DNA of 35,799 nucleotides from Pseudozyma flocculosa PF-1. Its lineage: Eukaryota > Basidiomycota > Ustilaginomycetes > Ustilaginales > Ustilaginaceae. A program made the translations under genes and the position numbers. Numbering within the stretch: the stretch's first letter is position 1; each line of letters opens with the position of its first letter. This document shows, in pieces, positions 21,760 through 31,440 of this stretch. The notes below the pieces were generated by a model that was not told where the DNA came from, searched no databases, and saw nothing but the letters and a program-made list of their open reading frames with translations. The DNA lies in NCBI RefSeq assembly GCF_000417875.1, contig NW_006920884.1, positions 621,744-657,542 of the forward strand, given 5' to 3'.

Positions 21760-22325
21760 GTCGGGCCGCAAAGGATCGCTCGGCGACCGGGGACGGGGGC
21801 AGAGCAGCTGTCGCAGTCGCAACGGTCGGAATCAGCCGACGTCGGGAGGGCGAGGTGAAGGCGGTGGTGGTGGTGGTGGCGGTGGTGGCGGTGGTGGTGG
21901 TGGTCGTGTGAGCGAATGAGCAGGCAGGCAGGGAGCAAAGGGGGCAACGAGGAGGGAATGCCCAGAGTCGGGGAACGAGAAGCAAACGAAGAAGCTCTTT
22001 GATTTCCTGCTCGGACCTGCATGCGCACGGGCTGCCCTGCCCCACAAGACTGGCCGAGCGCGTCACCGCCGTGCCTGCCTGCGCGCCTGCCTGGACCTGG
22101 CAGGCCTTGAGCCCACGTGCGACGCTCGAACTGAGCGCGCTCGCCATCCGTCCTGGCCGCCCGCCGGCAAGCCCTACCTCCGCCTCTCCCTGCACAGAGA
22201 CAGAACCAACGGCGCTGTCTGGTCACACACCGCTATCCGGCACGCTAAGGGCTACAGTACGGGCCATTCGAGGTGGCAATTGCTGCACTGATTACCGCTG
22301 ATAAGTCGCCAAGTCTGTCTCGGTC
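21760..22325. promoter_or_regulatory. Upstream region of Vip1 gene
   Basis: About 570 bp between the Vip1 start and the 3' end of the CLYBL-like gene. Contains a (GGT)n/(ACC)n tract at about 21862-21905 just upstream of the Vip1 start. It may hold the Vip1 leader or an unrecognised first exon; no other gene seen. Confidence 0.5.
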
Positions 22326-24442
22326 TCAATCATCTTCCTTGGAGACGTCCGGAATGGCCAGGCGGGCCGCTCGCGCCTTTGAGAGCGTCGCCTCGGCCTG
22401 CAGCAGCATCGGTCTGCATGCGACAGGGAAGGCAGGCGGGAAGACGGGCAGGAGACGCGGTCCAGACGAGTCAGCGACGTCACGAGCGGCGATGTCGGGA
22501 CCAGCAAGCGGCAGGAGCGTATGCTACTCACGCGTCAATCATGATCAGGGAATCGCCCTCCTGGAGCCCGTAGGCGCCCCTGTGCTCCGAGACGCTGCGC
22601 TCGTACAGGTGCTTGATCTTGGCGGCCCTCCGGATGGCTGTGTGAGGGTCGCGACAGCAGGACGTCAGTCGGAAGGGCCCCCTCGCTCCTTGCCGCACAG
22701 GAATCGGACCTGGACGACGACCGCTCGGTTGCACGCTCACCCTCTTTGCTCGGCACAAACTTGTGCTGGATTGGCTCGACCTGGGCAGGGTGGATGGCCT
22801 GCTTGCCGTCGTAGCCGAGCTCCTTGCCGTCGTCGCACTCTTCTTCGAGGTAGGCCATGTCTTTGTAGTCGATGCACACCATGTCCTGCAGGCCCGCGGT
22901 CAAGGGTCGGAAAGGGATGTCAGCGGTGGCTCCAGTCCGGGGGGGACGTGCCTGGTTTCGGCGTCGCTCGAGGGGCAGACACGTACGATGGCGGCGAGGT
23001 TGTGCGCCTTTGCGATGGTGGCCATGTGGGCGCGCGGGAAGAGGAGCTCGCGTCGGCTCCGGGTGCGGATGATGCCGGTCGAGGCGCAGTAGTCCTCGCT
23101 GATGGCAGAAGAGCATGGTGGGAGGAGCCAGCTCAGCTTGGGTGCAAGAGGCTGCAGGGCAATTGCCGCGACGCCGTGGCCGGCTCTGGATCAGGCTAGC
23201 TCACCTTGCAAAGACGAGGGCGCTGATCTCAGCGGATGGCCTGGAGTCGGCGGGCGTCTCTTTGCGGATGGCCTCGATGATCTCGGGCATCCGCAGCAGT
23301 GAGGCGGCGCTTTCGACTGAGAGCACCAGGTCGAGCGGCTGATAGCTGTCGCCGGTGCAGAGAGCAGGGCCGGTGGTGACAGGCGCGTCAGACGAGGCGT
23401 CAGTCTCCCTGCCGCGCTGCCGGCATGTCGACTCACTCCTGCGCGGGCCTCAGTGCTCTGGCCTTGGCGATGATGAAGCGGATGTCGTCCTCGTGCTCGA
23501 CCTTGGGCACCACGATGGTCTGTAGGGGCAAAAAGTGCGTGCGGAGCAGTGGTGAGCGCGGTTGATCCGTGGTCACGGATGCGCGGTGACGGTGACGGTG
23601 ACGGCGCCGGCGCCGGCGCCGCGACCGCCCAGAGAGTCATGGACGCACCTCGAGCTGCCTGGCGGGGAGGACCACGTCGAGGTCGTCTGCGGCGAGCGTC
23701 TGGTCTCCAGAGGGCGGGTTGATGCGCACGGCAAGCTCCGGACCGGGCCGCGCAGCCGCCTCGAGGGCGTGGAACACGGTCTCTCTCGCCAGTCCCTTTC
23801 GGTGAGCGGCGACGCTGAGGGGGAAGGAAAGGGCGGCGGGCCGACGTGTGGGGCATCAGCTGGACGGGTCGCGCCGGCAGCGTGGGTGGCGATGGCTACG
23901 CTCGCTCACCTATCTTCGAGGTCAAAGATGATGCAGTCCGAAGACGAAGTCTGACTCTGTGATGCCAAGGCAAGGGTGAGAAAGGTGATTAGTGGCATCG
24001 CGCCCCGAAATATCAGCCATCCTGATCGCATCGTCGCTGTCCAGCACCTGGCGAGCCAGAGGATGGGCGCCGCGAGGTATCGTACACAGCCACTGACCTT
24101 TTTGATCATCTTTTCGGAAGATCCGGGCACGTACAACATGCTCCGCCTCGGTCTGATGCGGGTGCCGTTGTCGTTGTCGCTGCCGTGGCTGGAGGCTGCG
24201 TTGGCGTCGCCGGCCGAGCTGAGCCTGCTCCTGGTAGGGTCCAATCCGCTTGGCCGGAGCGACGACGACCTGCCAGCATCTCGAGCGGCGGCCGCCGACG
24301 ACAGGGGGCGTGGCGATGCTGGCTGGATGCGATGCAGGGGAAGCGATCCGGTCAAAGCAGCTGGGCAGGGCACGCGGGCCACCCGAGCGCGAGCGGCCGC
24401 CGTCGCCGCAGCAGCAGCAGGGCGGGCGTAGAGGCGGTGCAT
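22326..24442 (-). CDS. Citrate lyase beta-like (CLYBL, HpcH/HpaI family) lyase
   Basis: Probable mitochondrial acyl-CoA lyase; human CLYBL cleaves citramalyl-CoA to pyruvate and acetyl-CoA. Nine exons: 24098-24442, 23910-23950, 23649-23814, 23437-23519, 23205-23345, 22987-23098, 22741-22885, 22532-22637, 22326-22413. All joins are in phase and give 408 residues. The first 100 residues are Arg/Ala/Ser-rich with few acids, like a mitochondrial presequence. Core: RRSMLYVPGSSEKMIKK (Met102), DCIIFDLEDS (Glu127, Asp128), LAVRINPP (Arg159), IVVPKVEHEDD, LVLSVESAASL (Glu223, metal-binding type), FASEDYCASTGIIRT, and LGYDGKQAIHPAQV (322-333). These are the TIM-barrel active-site motifs. Ends VSKEDD. 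Divergent from the ACS-like gene over 582 bp. Substrate is inferred; other acyl-CoA lyases of the family remain possible. Confidence 0.92.
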
Positions 24443-25024
24443 CCGAGGCAGCGGTAAATCCGAATGGGGGGCGGGCGGCAGCGGTACGTGGTCCGATCCA
24501 ATCGCGGGTACGGTTGATGCAGTCCAAACGGCGCGCTGTGGGCAGACAAGTGACGGATGGCGGGCAGAGTGGCGGATGGAAGCGCGCGTGGGACAGGTGG
24601 GTGAGTGAGGGAACGGAAGGGGAGGAAGGGGAGGAAGGGGAGGAAGCGGAGGAAGGGGAGGAAGGGGAGCTCCGGAAGGCGGCCGCCGACCCGCGGGGAC
24701 AGGCAGCTGCCGCCCTTCTCCGCACGGACGACCCCGCCTGCTGTTCATCTGCGCTGCCCTGCCGCCGCCCCGCGTTTCGGGCCTCCCCTCCACACGAACC
24801 GGCAAGAGCCTTCCGCCGACGTCGACGTCAAAAATCGAGTAGTCGTGGGGCGCAACCGTCGTCGACCGCCTGCCTGCCTTTTCGACGTCGTCGCTCTCGA
24901 CCAGGCTTCCCCCCGGGCGTTGTTTCCTCTTTCCCACCACCTGCCCTGCTCCCCCGCACGCCTTTCGTTCCCTCGCCCCAAGGAACGCCACAGATCACCG
25001 CACCGCACCGCACCGCAACGCACC
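24443..25024. promoter_or_regulatory. Bidirectional promoter, CLYBL-like / ACS-like
   Basis: Short head-to-head region with no ORF of its own. Contains a purine repeat of the GAGGAAGGG type at 24615-24670 and CACCG units just before the ACS-like start (about 25000-25018). Confidence 0.55.
24615..24670. repeat. GGAGGAAGG-type purine minisatellite
   Basis: About six imperfect 9-bp units of G/A-only sequence on the plus strand between two divergent genes. Confidence 0.85.
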
Positions 25025-26639
25025 ATGACGACCGATCCGGCGTCCGTCTCGCTCGCCCGCGACACGCTAACGGGCGGCCTGCGCGACCTCGACATCGCCG
25101 ACGGCCCATCCGAATCGCCGCAGTCGAGCTCGAACTCGAACTCGAACTCGACGCTGTCCGGGCGCGGCCGCCAGAATGCGTCGTTCATCAACGAAAAGGT
25201 CGAGGCCATTTTTGAGCTGATGCGCGACCTCTTTGACCCGGAGACCAACCCCAACGGCATCGTCAACCTCGGCGTAGCCGACAACGCCCTCTGTCGCAAC
25301 GAGCTGCTCCAGGTGCGTGTCTGTCGGCTTGGTCCGGTCCGTTCAGCCCTGGCGCCGGCCACAATAGCGGAGCTCTGATCGCAGTTTCGCCTGAATGCCC
25401 TTCCTCCTCTTCCGCCCCCCCCCCCTCCCTCCNCTCCNCNCNCNCTCNNNNNNNNNNNNNNNNNNNNNNNNNNNNTCCACCTCAGCCCGGGCGAGCTCAC
25501 CTACGCCGACCGGATGACGGCATCGTCGCGCCTCTTCAAGGCCATCGCCGGTCTCTTCAACACAAAGACGCCAGACTATCCGGAGTCGAACCGATCGCCG
25601 CTGCCGCTCCTCGGCGTCGAGCCGGAGCACATCGCCATCGGCTCGGGCGCCACGGGCATCCTCGACCAGCTCTTCTGGGCCCTCTGCGACCACGGCGACG
25701 GCGTCCTCCTCAGCACGCCCTACTACAACGCCTTTGACAACGACCTCACCTCGCGCGCCGGCGCCGTCATCGTGCCCGTCGCCGTGCCCGTCCCCAAGCC
25801 CAGGCACGGCGACGGCAAGAGCGAGAGCGAGAGCGAGAGCGGCAGCGTGCTCGACACGAGCGAAATGGTCGCCGCCGACACGGTGCGCCTCTACGAGGAC
25901 GCGCTCCTCGATGCCCAGAGCCGCGGCACGAGGGTCAAGGTGCTCCTCTTCTGCAACCCGCACAACCCCAGCGGGGCCATTGCGCCGAGGCAGACCGTCG
26001 TCGGCCTCGCCCGGCTGGCGGCAAAGCACAAGCTCCACTTTGTCTGCGACGAGTGAGTACCGCGGGAGCCTGCTAGCCAGCCAGCCTCGCCGGCCCAAAC
26101 GCAGCCACGCTTTTGCGCCGATCGTAGGCCATCTGACCGCGAGCGCCGAGGTCTCCTTTGCTCTTCTCCCCTCATCTCTCCTCCCCTGCCCGCTGCGTGC
26201 CCGCAACGCCAGGATCTACGCGAGGTCGTGCTTCGCGACGCCCCACACGCCCCATCCGCCCACGTTCCACTCGGTCCTCTCGATCGACGTGCGCGCCGAG
26301 GCCGGCTTGGACCCGGCCTACGTCCACGTCGTCACGTCGGCGAGCAAGGACTTCGGCATCAACGGCTTCCGCCTGGGCCTACTCGTCTCGCAGCACAACC
26401 GCGAGCTGCACCGCGCCATGACGGCCCTCGGCCTCCTCGCCCAGTCGGCCGCGCCCGCCGCCGCCCTGTGGCGCACCTGGCTCGAGGACCACGACTTCCT
26501 CGCGTGGTACCTCGAGGAGAACCGGCGGCGCATGGCCAAGGCCTACGCCTACGTCACCGACTGGCTCGAGCACTACGGCATCCCCTATGCCGACGCCAAC
26601 AGCGGCCACTTCTTCCTCGCCGACTTTACCCGCTTCCTA

Positions 26640-26674
<35 letters not shown>

Positions 26675-27136
26675 CAGTGCGGGGCAGCCTGCCGCTGACC
26701 AGGCCAGCGAACGGGAGCAGCGGGACAGGGAGGGCGAGCTGGTGGGCCGGATGCTCAAGCAGCGCGTCTTTGTGGCGCCGGGAAGCCAATACCACCACCC
26801 GAGCCCGGGCTGGTTCCGGGTGACGTTCACCCAGGACCCGCGGGCGCTGCGGGCGGGCCTGCAGCGGCTGGCCCGGGTGTTTGGCCTCGACGATGGCTTC
26901 GAAGACGGGCGGGAGCTGCTAGACCTCGAGCACGGAGGCAAGCCCAGCCCGCTCGACGCGGACGCGCACAAGGTCAAGGACAAGGGAGTGAGTCCTGCGG
27001 CGTCTCGCCACCCAATCGTCGCCCGGGACGCGTGGGGCAACGACAAGGACGGGATGATGCCGCTCCCCGCCGCCAACTCACCCTCGTCGTCGGACGCCCC
27101 GCTACACGTTCCCAGGTCCTTGACGAGTGCAACTAG
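25025..27136 (+). CDS. ACC synthase-like PLP aminotransferase (class I/II)
   Basis: PLP enzyme of the 1-aminocyclopropane-1-carboxylate synthase/aminotransferase fold. Exon 1 25025-25312 from CACCATG: disordered Ser/Asn start, then FINEKVEAIFELMRDLF and LGVADNALCRNELLQ. The next exon begins inside the N gap (no later than 25476) with HLSPGELTYADR, SGATGILDQLFWALCD, LLSTPYYNAFDND, FCNPHNPSGAI and ends 26052 in VCDE. Exon 3 from 26213 has IYARS, the PLP-lysine motif TSASKDFGINGFRLG, SGHFFLADF, an 11-Gly run and WFRVTFTQDP. Two inserts (a Ser/Glu run and the Gly run) enlarge the fold. In this model exon 3 ends at 26987 (GTGAGT) and exon 4 is 27116-27136, ending VLDECN. If that intron is kept, the frame runs to TGA at 27161 or splices into a membrane exon ending 27484. 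ACC formation versus other aminotransferase or beta-lyase activity cannot be told. Confidence 0.88.
25433..25475. other. Assembly gap (scattered and continuous N)
   Basis: Scattered N within a C/T-rich tract, then a continuous run. It hides the intron 1 acceptor and the first residues of exon 2 of the ACS-like gene. Confidence 0.95.
26641..26673 (+). repeat. (GGC)11 encoding poly-Gly in ACS-like enzyme
   Basis: In-frame GGC repeat giving eleven glycines in a loop of the small domain, followed by a charged, disordered stretch before LVGRMLKQRVFV. Confidence 0.9.
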
Positions 27137-27484
27137 CGCCGCGCCCGGAGATCTGTGGTGAGTGGCCTGCTGCCCGCCCACCCGCCTCCTTCTGCTCGGT
27201 CGCACCACATGGCAGCGGAGTCGAGTCGAGTCGGGTCGACGCTGAACCTTGCTGGCCGTGCGCGGTGCCGTGTCGGAACTCGCAGCGTCACGCTGCTGGG
27301 CGTGGCGGCCTTCTTTGCCCCCTTCTTCCTCATCGACAGCAGCATGCCGCTCGCGGCCGGTACGGGCACGTTCGGCCTCGTGGCCACCTGGGCCTGTGGC
27401 CTCCTCGTCCTGAAGAGGAGGAACAGGGCCAAGGCACACGCTTCGCAGCTCAGCAGCGTGCGCAGCGATCTGGCAGAGGCGTAG
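27054..27484 (+). CDS. Two-helix membrane segment: alternative ACS-like C-terminus or separate small gene
   Basis: A coding-like exon at 27286-27484 (CAG acceptor at 27285, stop TAG) encodes two hydrophobic stretches, TLLGVAAFFAPFFLI and GTFGLVATWACGLLVL, then basic KRRNRAKAH and an acidic end. It splices in phase to the donor G|GTGAGT at 27158, which follows the frame of the ACS-like enzyme when that gene's last intron is retained. The sequence would then be a C-terminal membrane hairpin on the enzyme. The alternative is a separate 100-residue protein from ATG 27054 (exons 27054-27157 and 27286-27484), overlapping the enzyme's 3' end. No family recognised. Confidence 0.45.
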
Positions 27485-27573
27485 ACGTAGACGTAGATGG
27501 TTTTCCTCCTTTTTTTGTCCAGCCCTCTGGAATCGTCTCGACACAGAAGGAATCTATCAGTACTCAAGGGGTG

Positions 27574-29734
27574 CTAGGGCCTGACGACCAGCTTACCGAG
27601 GTCACCTCCTGCCTGCCCGTCGTCGTCGTCGTCGTCGTCGTCGGCCTCGACGGTCTGACCCGCATACTCGTCGTGCCCCTCCTGCGCTCCTCTCCCGCCA
27701 CCGCCACCGCCACCGCCACCGCCTGCGCCGGCGCCTCGAACCGCGAGCGACTCGACGTCGACAAAGTCGACGTCTCCGCGTGCGGCCCTGCGCAGCTCGT
27801 CGCGCTGCTTGAGCTCCTCCTCGTCGCGCTTGGTCTTTTCGAGAAAGACGACCGACTGGAGAAGGATGAGGCCGTCGATGCTCAGCTGGAACAGGGCGCA
27901 GACGGTGAACTGGAGCGGCGAGGAGCGCAAAAGGAAGTAGACCAGCTGTGGGGGCAGGGCGGCGCAAACGGTGGAGGCAAGACGCGGCGATGGACCGGGA
28001 CGAGTCAGCGATGCAGCAGCTCCGGCGGCTGTGACGACGACTCCCGCTCACCTTGAAGGAATCGCCGCCGAGCCAGCCGACGAGGACCGAGGTGCGGAAG
28101 CCGGCGAGCGAGCGTCGTTTCTGGTTGCTGCGCCGTGCCGACGTCGGTGGGCAGGAATCGATGCGGTGCGATGCGGTCCGGATCGGATCGGATCAGAATC
28201 ACAACCTGCTCGACCGAACACTTTGCTGCAACGGCTAGACGGTCCTCTCGACTCACGCGATAAGCTGCGGGATGGGCAGGGTGCTCTCCAGGCCGAGGGC
28301 GATGAATCCCAGCGTCGCGACATAGCCCTTCATCCAGCCCAGCGCCACCTGGAGAATGGCCAGGAGGATCGTCAGGAGGGAAAGGAAGAGGAGGTAGCTG
28401 TTTGTTCGTTTGTGCGAGCGCACGTCGCCGTCGAGTGGGTCAGCTGCTGCGAGGAGCCCGCATTGAGGACGAGGGAGGGCAACAAGGCGAGGGGGGACTC
28501 ACGATCCATAGTCTTCCCACTGCCAGAAGTTGAGTGGCCGTCCGCGACCCGCCGCCGACCTTTTCCTGGTGGCCTGTCCCGACGCGCTCGATGCCGAACC
28601 ATCCACCTGGACATCGCGTCCAGGTTCCGCGCGGTGGTTCTCTGACGAGATGGCATCCTCGTTGCTGCCCGACACGACGCCGTAGCGGGACGTCGACCTT
28701 CCGAGCAGCGGCACGTTCCAACCGCCGAGCCCCAAGGAAGCCAGCAGCGGTTTCTTGTCCGGGTAGGAGATGCCGTCGTCGTCTTCGTCTTCATCGCCGT
28801 CTTCGTTACGGCTGGCCGACTGCTGCTGGCCTGCCGGTCTCGACGCGGGCGTGGGTGTGGTGAAGGCGAGCGGGTCGTCGGTCGAGTCCTCGTCGACCGA
28901 GGTGCGGGACTGGAAGATGACGCGGGAACCCGAAGACGACAGCGAGCGCGACGAAGCGGTGATGGGCTTGAAGCGGAGGCAGAGGTAGAGGAGGCCGAGC
29001 TGGGATGCGATCATCAGGATGCTGCGAAAGATGGGGAGGGGGGATATGGGGCGGAGGTCAGCGTGATGGCCGAGCCCGTGCGACACGCCGGAGAGGGAGA
29101 CAACGCGCACCTCTGCAGCAAGAGCGCTTTGGAAAGAGGTCAACGTGCGGTGCGAATGGGGATGAGAACGTCAGCAGCAGCAGGATGGGAGGTCAACGTG
29201 CGGTGCGAATGGGGATTAGAACGTCAGCAGCAGCATGATGGGTGGCATGCCTGACCTGGAACACACAGGCGGCGACTCACCGAACTCAAAGTGCTCTCCG
29301 AGCCAGAAGAAGCACCGGGTGATGTTGGCGATGAGCAGGACGGCGCACACGTCTGAGCAGTCAGGCGGGCAAAGCGAGGGGCGTGCAGGCGACGCGGATG
29401 GTTCAGCTGGCTGGGGCGGGGTAGGCAAGGCCAGGGCAAGAGGCGGGATGCGACTGCGATGCGATGCGTTGGTCGGAGGCGTCACGCACCGTGGCTGAAG
29501 CCGGTTGCGTCCTGCTTTCTGTATATCGAGTAGGCCTGGTCGGCATAGACGAGAGGCGCACCGACGGCTTTGGTTGGCGGCGGCGGCGGAATGAGAGGGA
29601 GGGAGGGCCAGCGACCGGAGATGCAAGAGAGGGGGGAGGGCGAGTGGTTAGTGCGACGTCGGGCGTCAGGTGGAGAACGTCTGAATGGTGACCGACGCAC
29701 CCATGCCGAGGGATGCCAGCGTAGACAGGCTCAT
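27574..29734 (-). CDS. PQ-loop membrane protein, Any1/SLC66A2 type
   Basis: Homolog of yeast Any1 (YMR010W), a PQ-loop protein that counteracts phospholipid flippases in the Golgi/endosome system and is reported as a scramblase. Eight exons: 29701-29734, 29490-29567, 29281-29352, 29111-29126, 28503-29021, 28257-28397, 28052-28127, 27574-27945; every join keeps phase, giving 435 residues. First PQ-loop: VGAPLVYADQAYSIYRKQDATGFS; then VCAVLLIANITRCFFWLGEHF, the 16-nt microexon (ALLLQ) and ILMIASQLGLLYLCLRFKP. A Ser/acid-rich loop of about 160 residues separates the second half: YLLFLSLLTILLAILQ, GLESTLPIPQLIANQKRRSLAGF (second PQ-loop), SVLVGWLGGDSFKLVYF and LQFTVCALFQLSIDGLILL. The tail has poly-Gly and an eight-Asp run. 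The classical family has no such long loop, which is probably cytosolic and regulatory (inference). Confidence 0.92.
29138..29243. repeat. 53-bp tandem duplication inside an Any1-like intron
   Basis: Two head-to-tail 53-bp copies (29138-29190, 29191-29243), differing at about three bases. They fill most of the 154-nt intron (29127-29280) just 5' of the 16-nt microexon. In gene sense each copy holds GCTGCTGAC and GTTGACC, both branch-point-like. Confidence 0.92.
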
Positions 29735-30143
29735 GGCGAGTGCTGTGTCGGATGGGCGGTACTCCAGGGTTGACGCGGCTACGAGGTGAGGATGGTGTCG
29801 AGACGCCGACAGCCTCGGTGACGGAAAAGCACCGACGAGGCGGGCGAGTGATGCCAGAGGTGGCCCACGCTCAGCCCGCCAGGCGCCGAGAGGCCAAGCA
29901 GTCAGGACAGCCCCAGGCCAGGCCAGGCCGAGGGCAAGGGCGCCAGACGGCCGAGTCCCGAGCCTTGGTCGCGGGCAGGCCGACGGGCGCGGCTTGGTCA
30001 GCGCCAGGGCCCGCCTCTGCTCCACAAGGTCTTGTTGGTTGGGCTTGCCCCTCGCTCCCTCCTCACCACCACCATCATCATCGCCGCCGCCACCAACATC
30101 ACCGGCCACACCACCACCACCACCACCAACACCGCGAACCACA
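29735..30143. promoter_or_regulatory. Bidirectional promoter, Any1-like / myristoylated protein
   Basis: About 410 bp between divergent starts. Contains a CAC/ATC-rich tract (about 30064-30132) immediately upstream of the plus-strand start and CAGGCC units near 29910-29927. No ORF supported. Confidence 0.55.
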
Positions 30144-31205
30144 ATGGGCTCCTCGTCATCCAAGCCGGCGCGCAAGCTGGCAAAGGAAGCCACGCAGGCC
30201 GTCAGCCGCCAGTCGGAAGCCGCCGGCGCCCAGGCCGCATCCGCCGCCTCGGCCGCAGCCCGCGCAGCCCGACCTGCCCCGACAACCTCACCCTCATCCT
30301 CATCCTCGTCGACCTCCCAATCCGGCCAGTACGGCTCCGGCGCAGGGTCAAGTGCGACCAGGGGCGATCCCGGCACGGCACCTGCAACATCCAGTTACGA
30401 CCCGCAGTACGCCCCCTCTCGCACCGACGCCACCCGCCAGCAGCAGGCGCAGGCTAGCGAGACAAAGACGCAGGGTGAGCATCGATTCTGGCCTCGACCT
30501 CGACCCTGGTCCCGCCCACATCTTCTCGCGCATCGCTTGCCCGGTCACCCCTCGCTGACAGCCGTCTTTTCACCCACCGGCCGCGCGGGATAGACATCAT
30601 GAGGGACGCCTCGGACCCGCAGCTGCTCCAGAACCTCGCCAGGCTGGGCGCAGTAAACGTGCCCAAGCACTCGACAAACTATCAGCCCGTGAGTGGGCCG
30701 TCGTCGTCGTCGCCGTTGCCGTCGTCTTTCTCCGCCTCGTCCTCGAATGGATCCGCTGACCATAGGCCTGTCGTCCCTGACGCTCCGCGCCCCGCAGACG
30801 GATCAGATGCTGCGCATCCTGGCCGCGCGATCAAAAGCGTCGCTCGACCCGTCGGACCATACGGCCGGCTCCGCGACGACGCCAACTGCTGCCTCTTCGT
30901 CCCGCTCGCCCAACGCATCGACAGCGGCATCGGAGCGCGTGTCGGCGACGACGCTCTCGCTCCTCCTCGACGACCGCAAGCACTGCGAGACGCACGCCGA
31001 CCTCGAGAAGCTGGCCGTCGAGTACGACCTGCCCCTCGCCACCATCCAGCAGCTGGCGCGCCACTTCAACTCGCCCACCATGGGCGACGAGATCCGCGAA
31101 GACGAGCGCGAGCGCGAGCGCGACGACACGGCGCCCGCCAAGTTCAAGGCGCTCTGGGTGGAGCCTCAGCTGGGCGCAGCAAAACAGCAGGCCATCGGCC
31201 CGTAG
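30144..31205 (+). CDS. Putative N-myristoylated fungal protein with helical C-terminal domain
   Basis: Three exons: 30144-30474, 30594-30688, 30798-31205, introns of 120 and 109 nt with GTGAGC or GTGAGT donors; 277 residues. It starts MGSSSSKPARK, a good N-myristoylation signal (Gly2, Ser6, basic after), so membrane attachment is likely. Residues 10-110 are Ala/Ser-rich. A conserved-looking core follows: DIMRDASDPQLLQNLARLGAV, VPKHSTNY and DQMLRILAARS. The last third contains LEKLAVEYDLPLATIQQLARHF, which resembles a helix-turn-helix, then a charged run and FKALWVEPQ. I do not know a named family. From memory, ascomycetes have similar small MGN/MGS proteins with a C-terminal helix-turn-helix, but this was not checked. 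Confidence 0.8.
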
Positions 31206-31440
31206 CGGCGCGGGCGATGCGAACGATGTGGCGGCGTGGGCCTGGCCGTGGGGCCACAGTCGTCGGCGGTTGGGGTATATGACTGTTGAAACCGCGGCCC
31301 TTGCGTCTATCGAGTGCGCTCGGCCTCGCCCCTGCTGCCTATGCGCGTGTGATGTGATGTGAGGTGATGTGAGGTGACGTGAGGTGACGTGAAGCGGGAA
31401 AGCACCGCGCGCCCGTGTGCCGCCGCCGCCGGGGCCGCCA

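Noticed and set aside
25575..25600. tRNA B-box-like GGTTCGACTCC on the minus strand
   Set aside because: Lies inside a conserved exon of the ACS-like gene; no A-box or cloverleaf arms at suitable spacing.
27574..27610. Extra intron at GTAAGC close to the Any1-like stop
   Set aside because: The nearest AG is only about a dozen bases away; the plain frame ending LVVRP and TAG is simpler.
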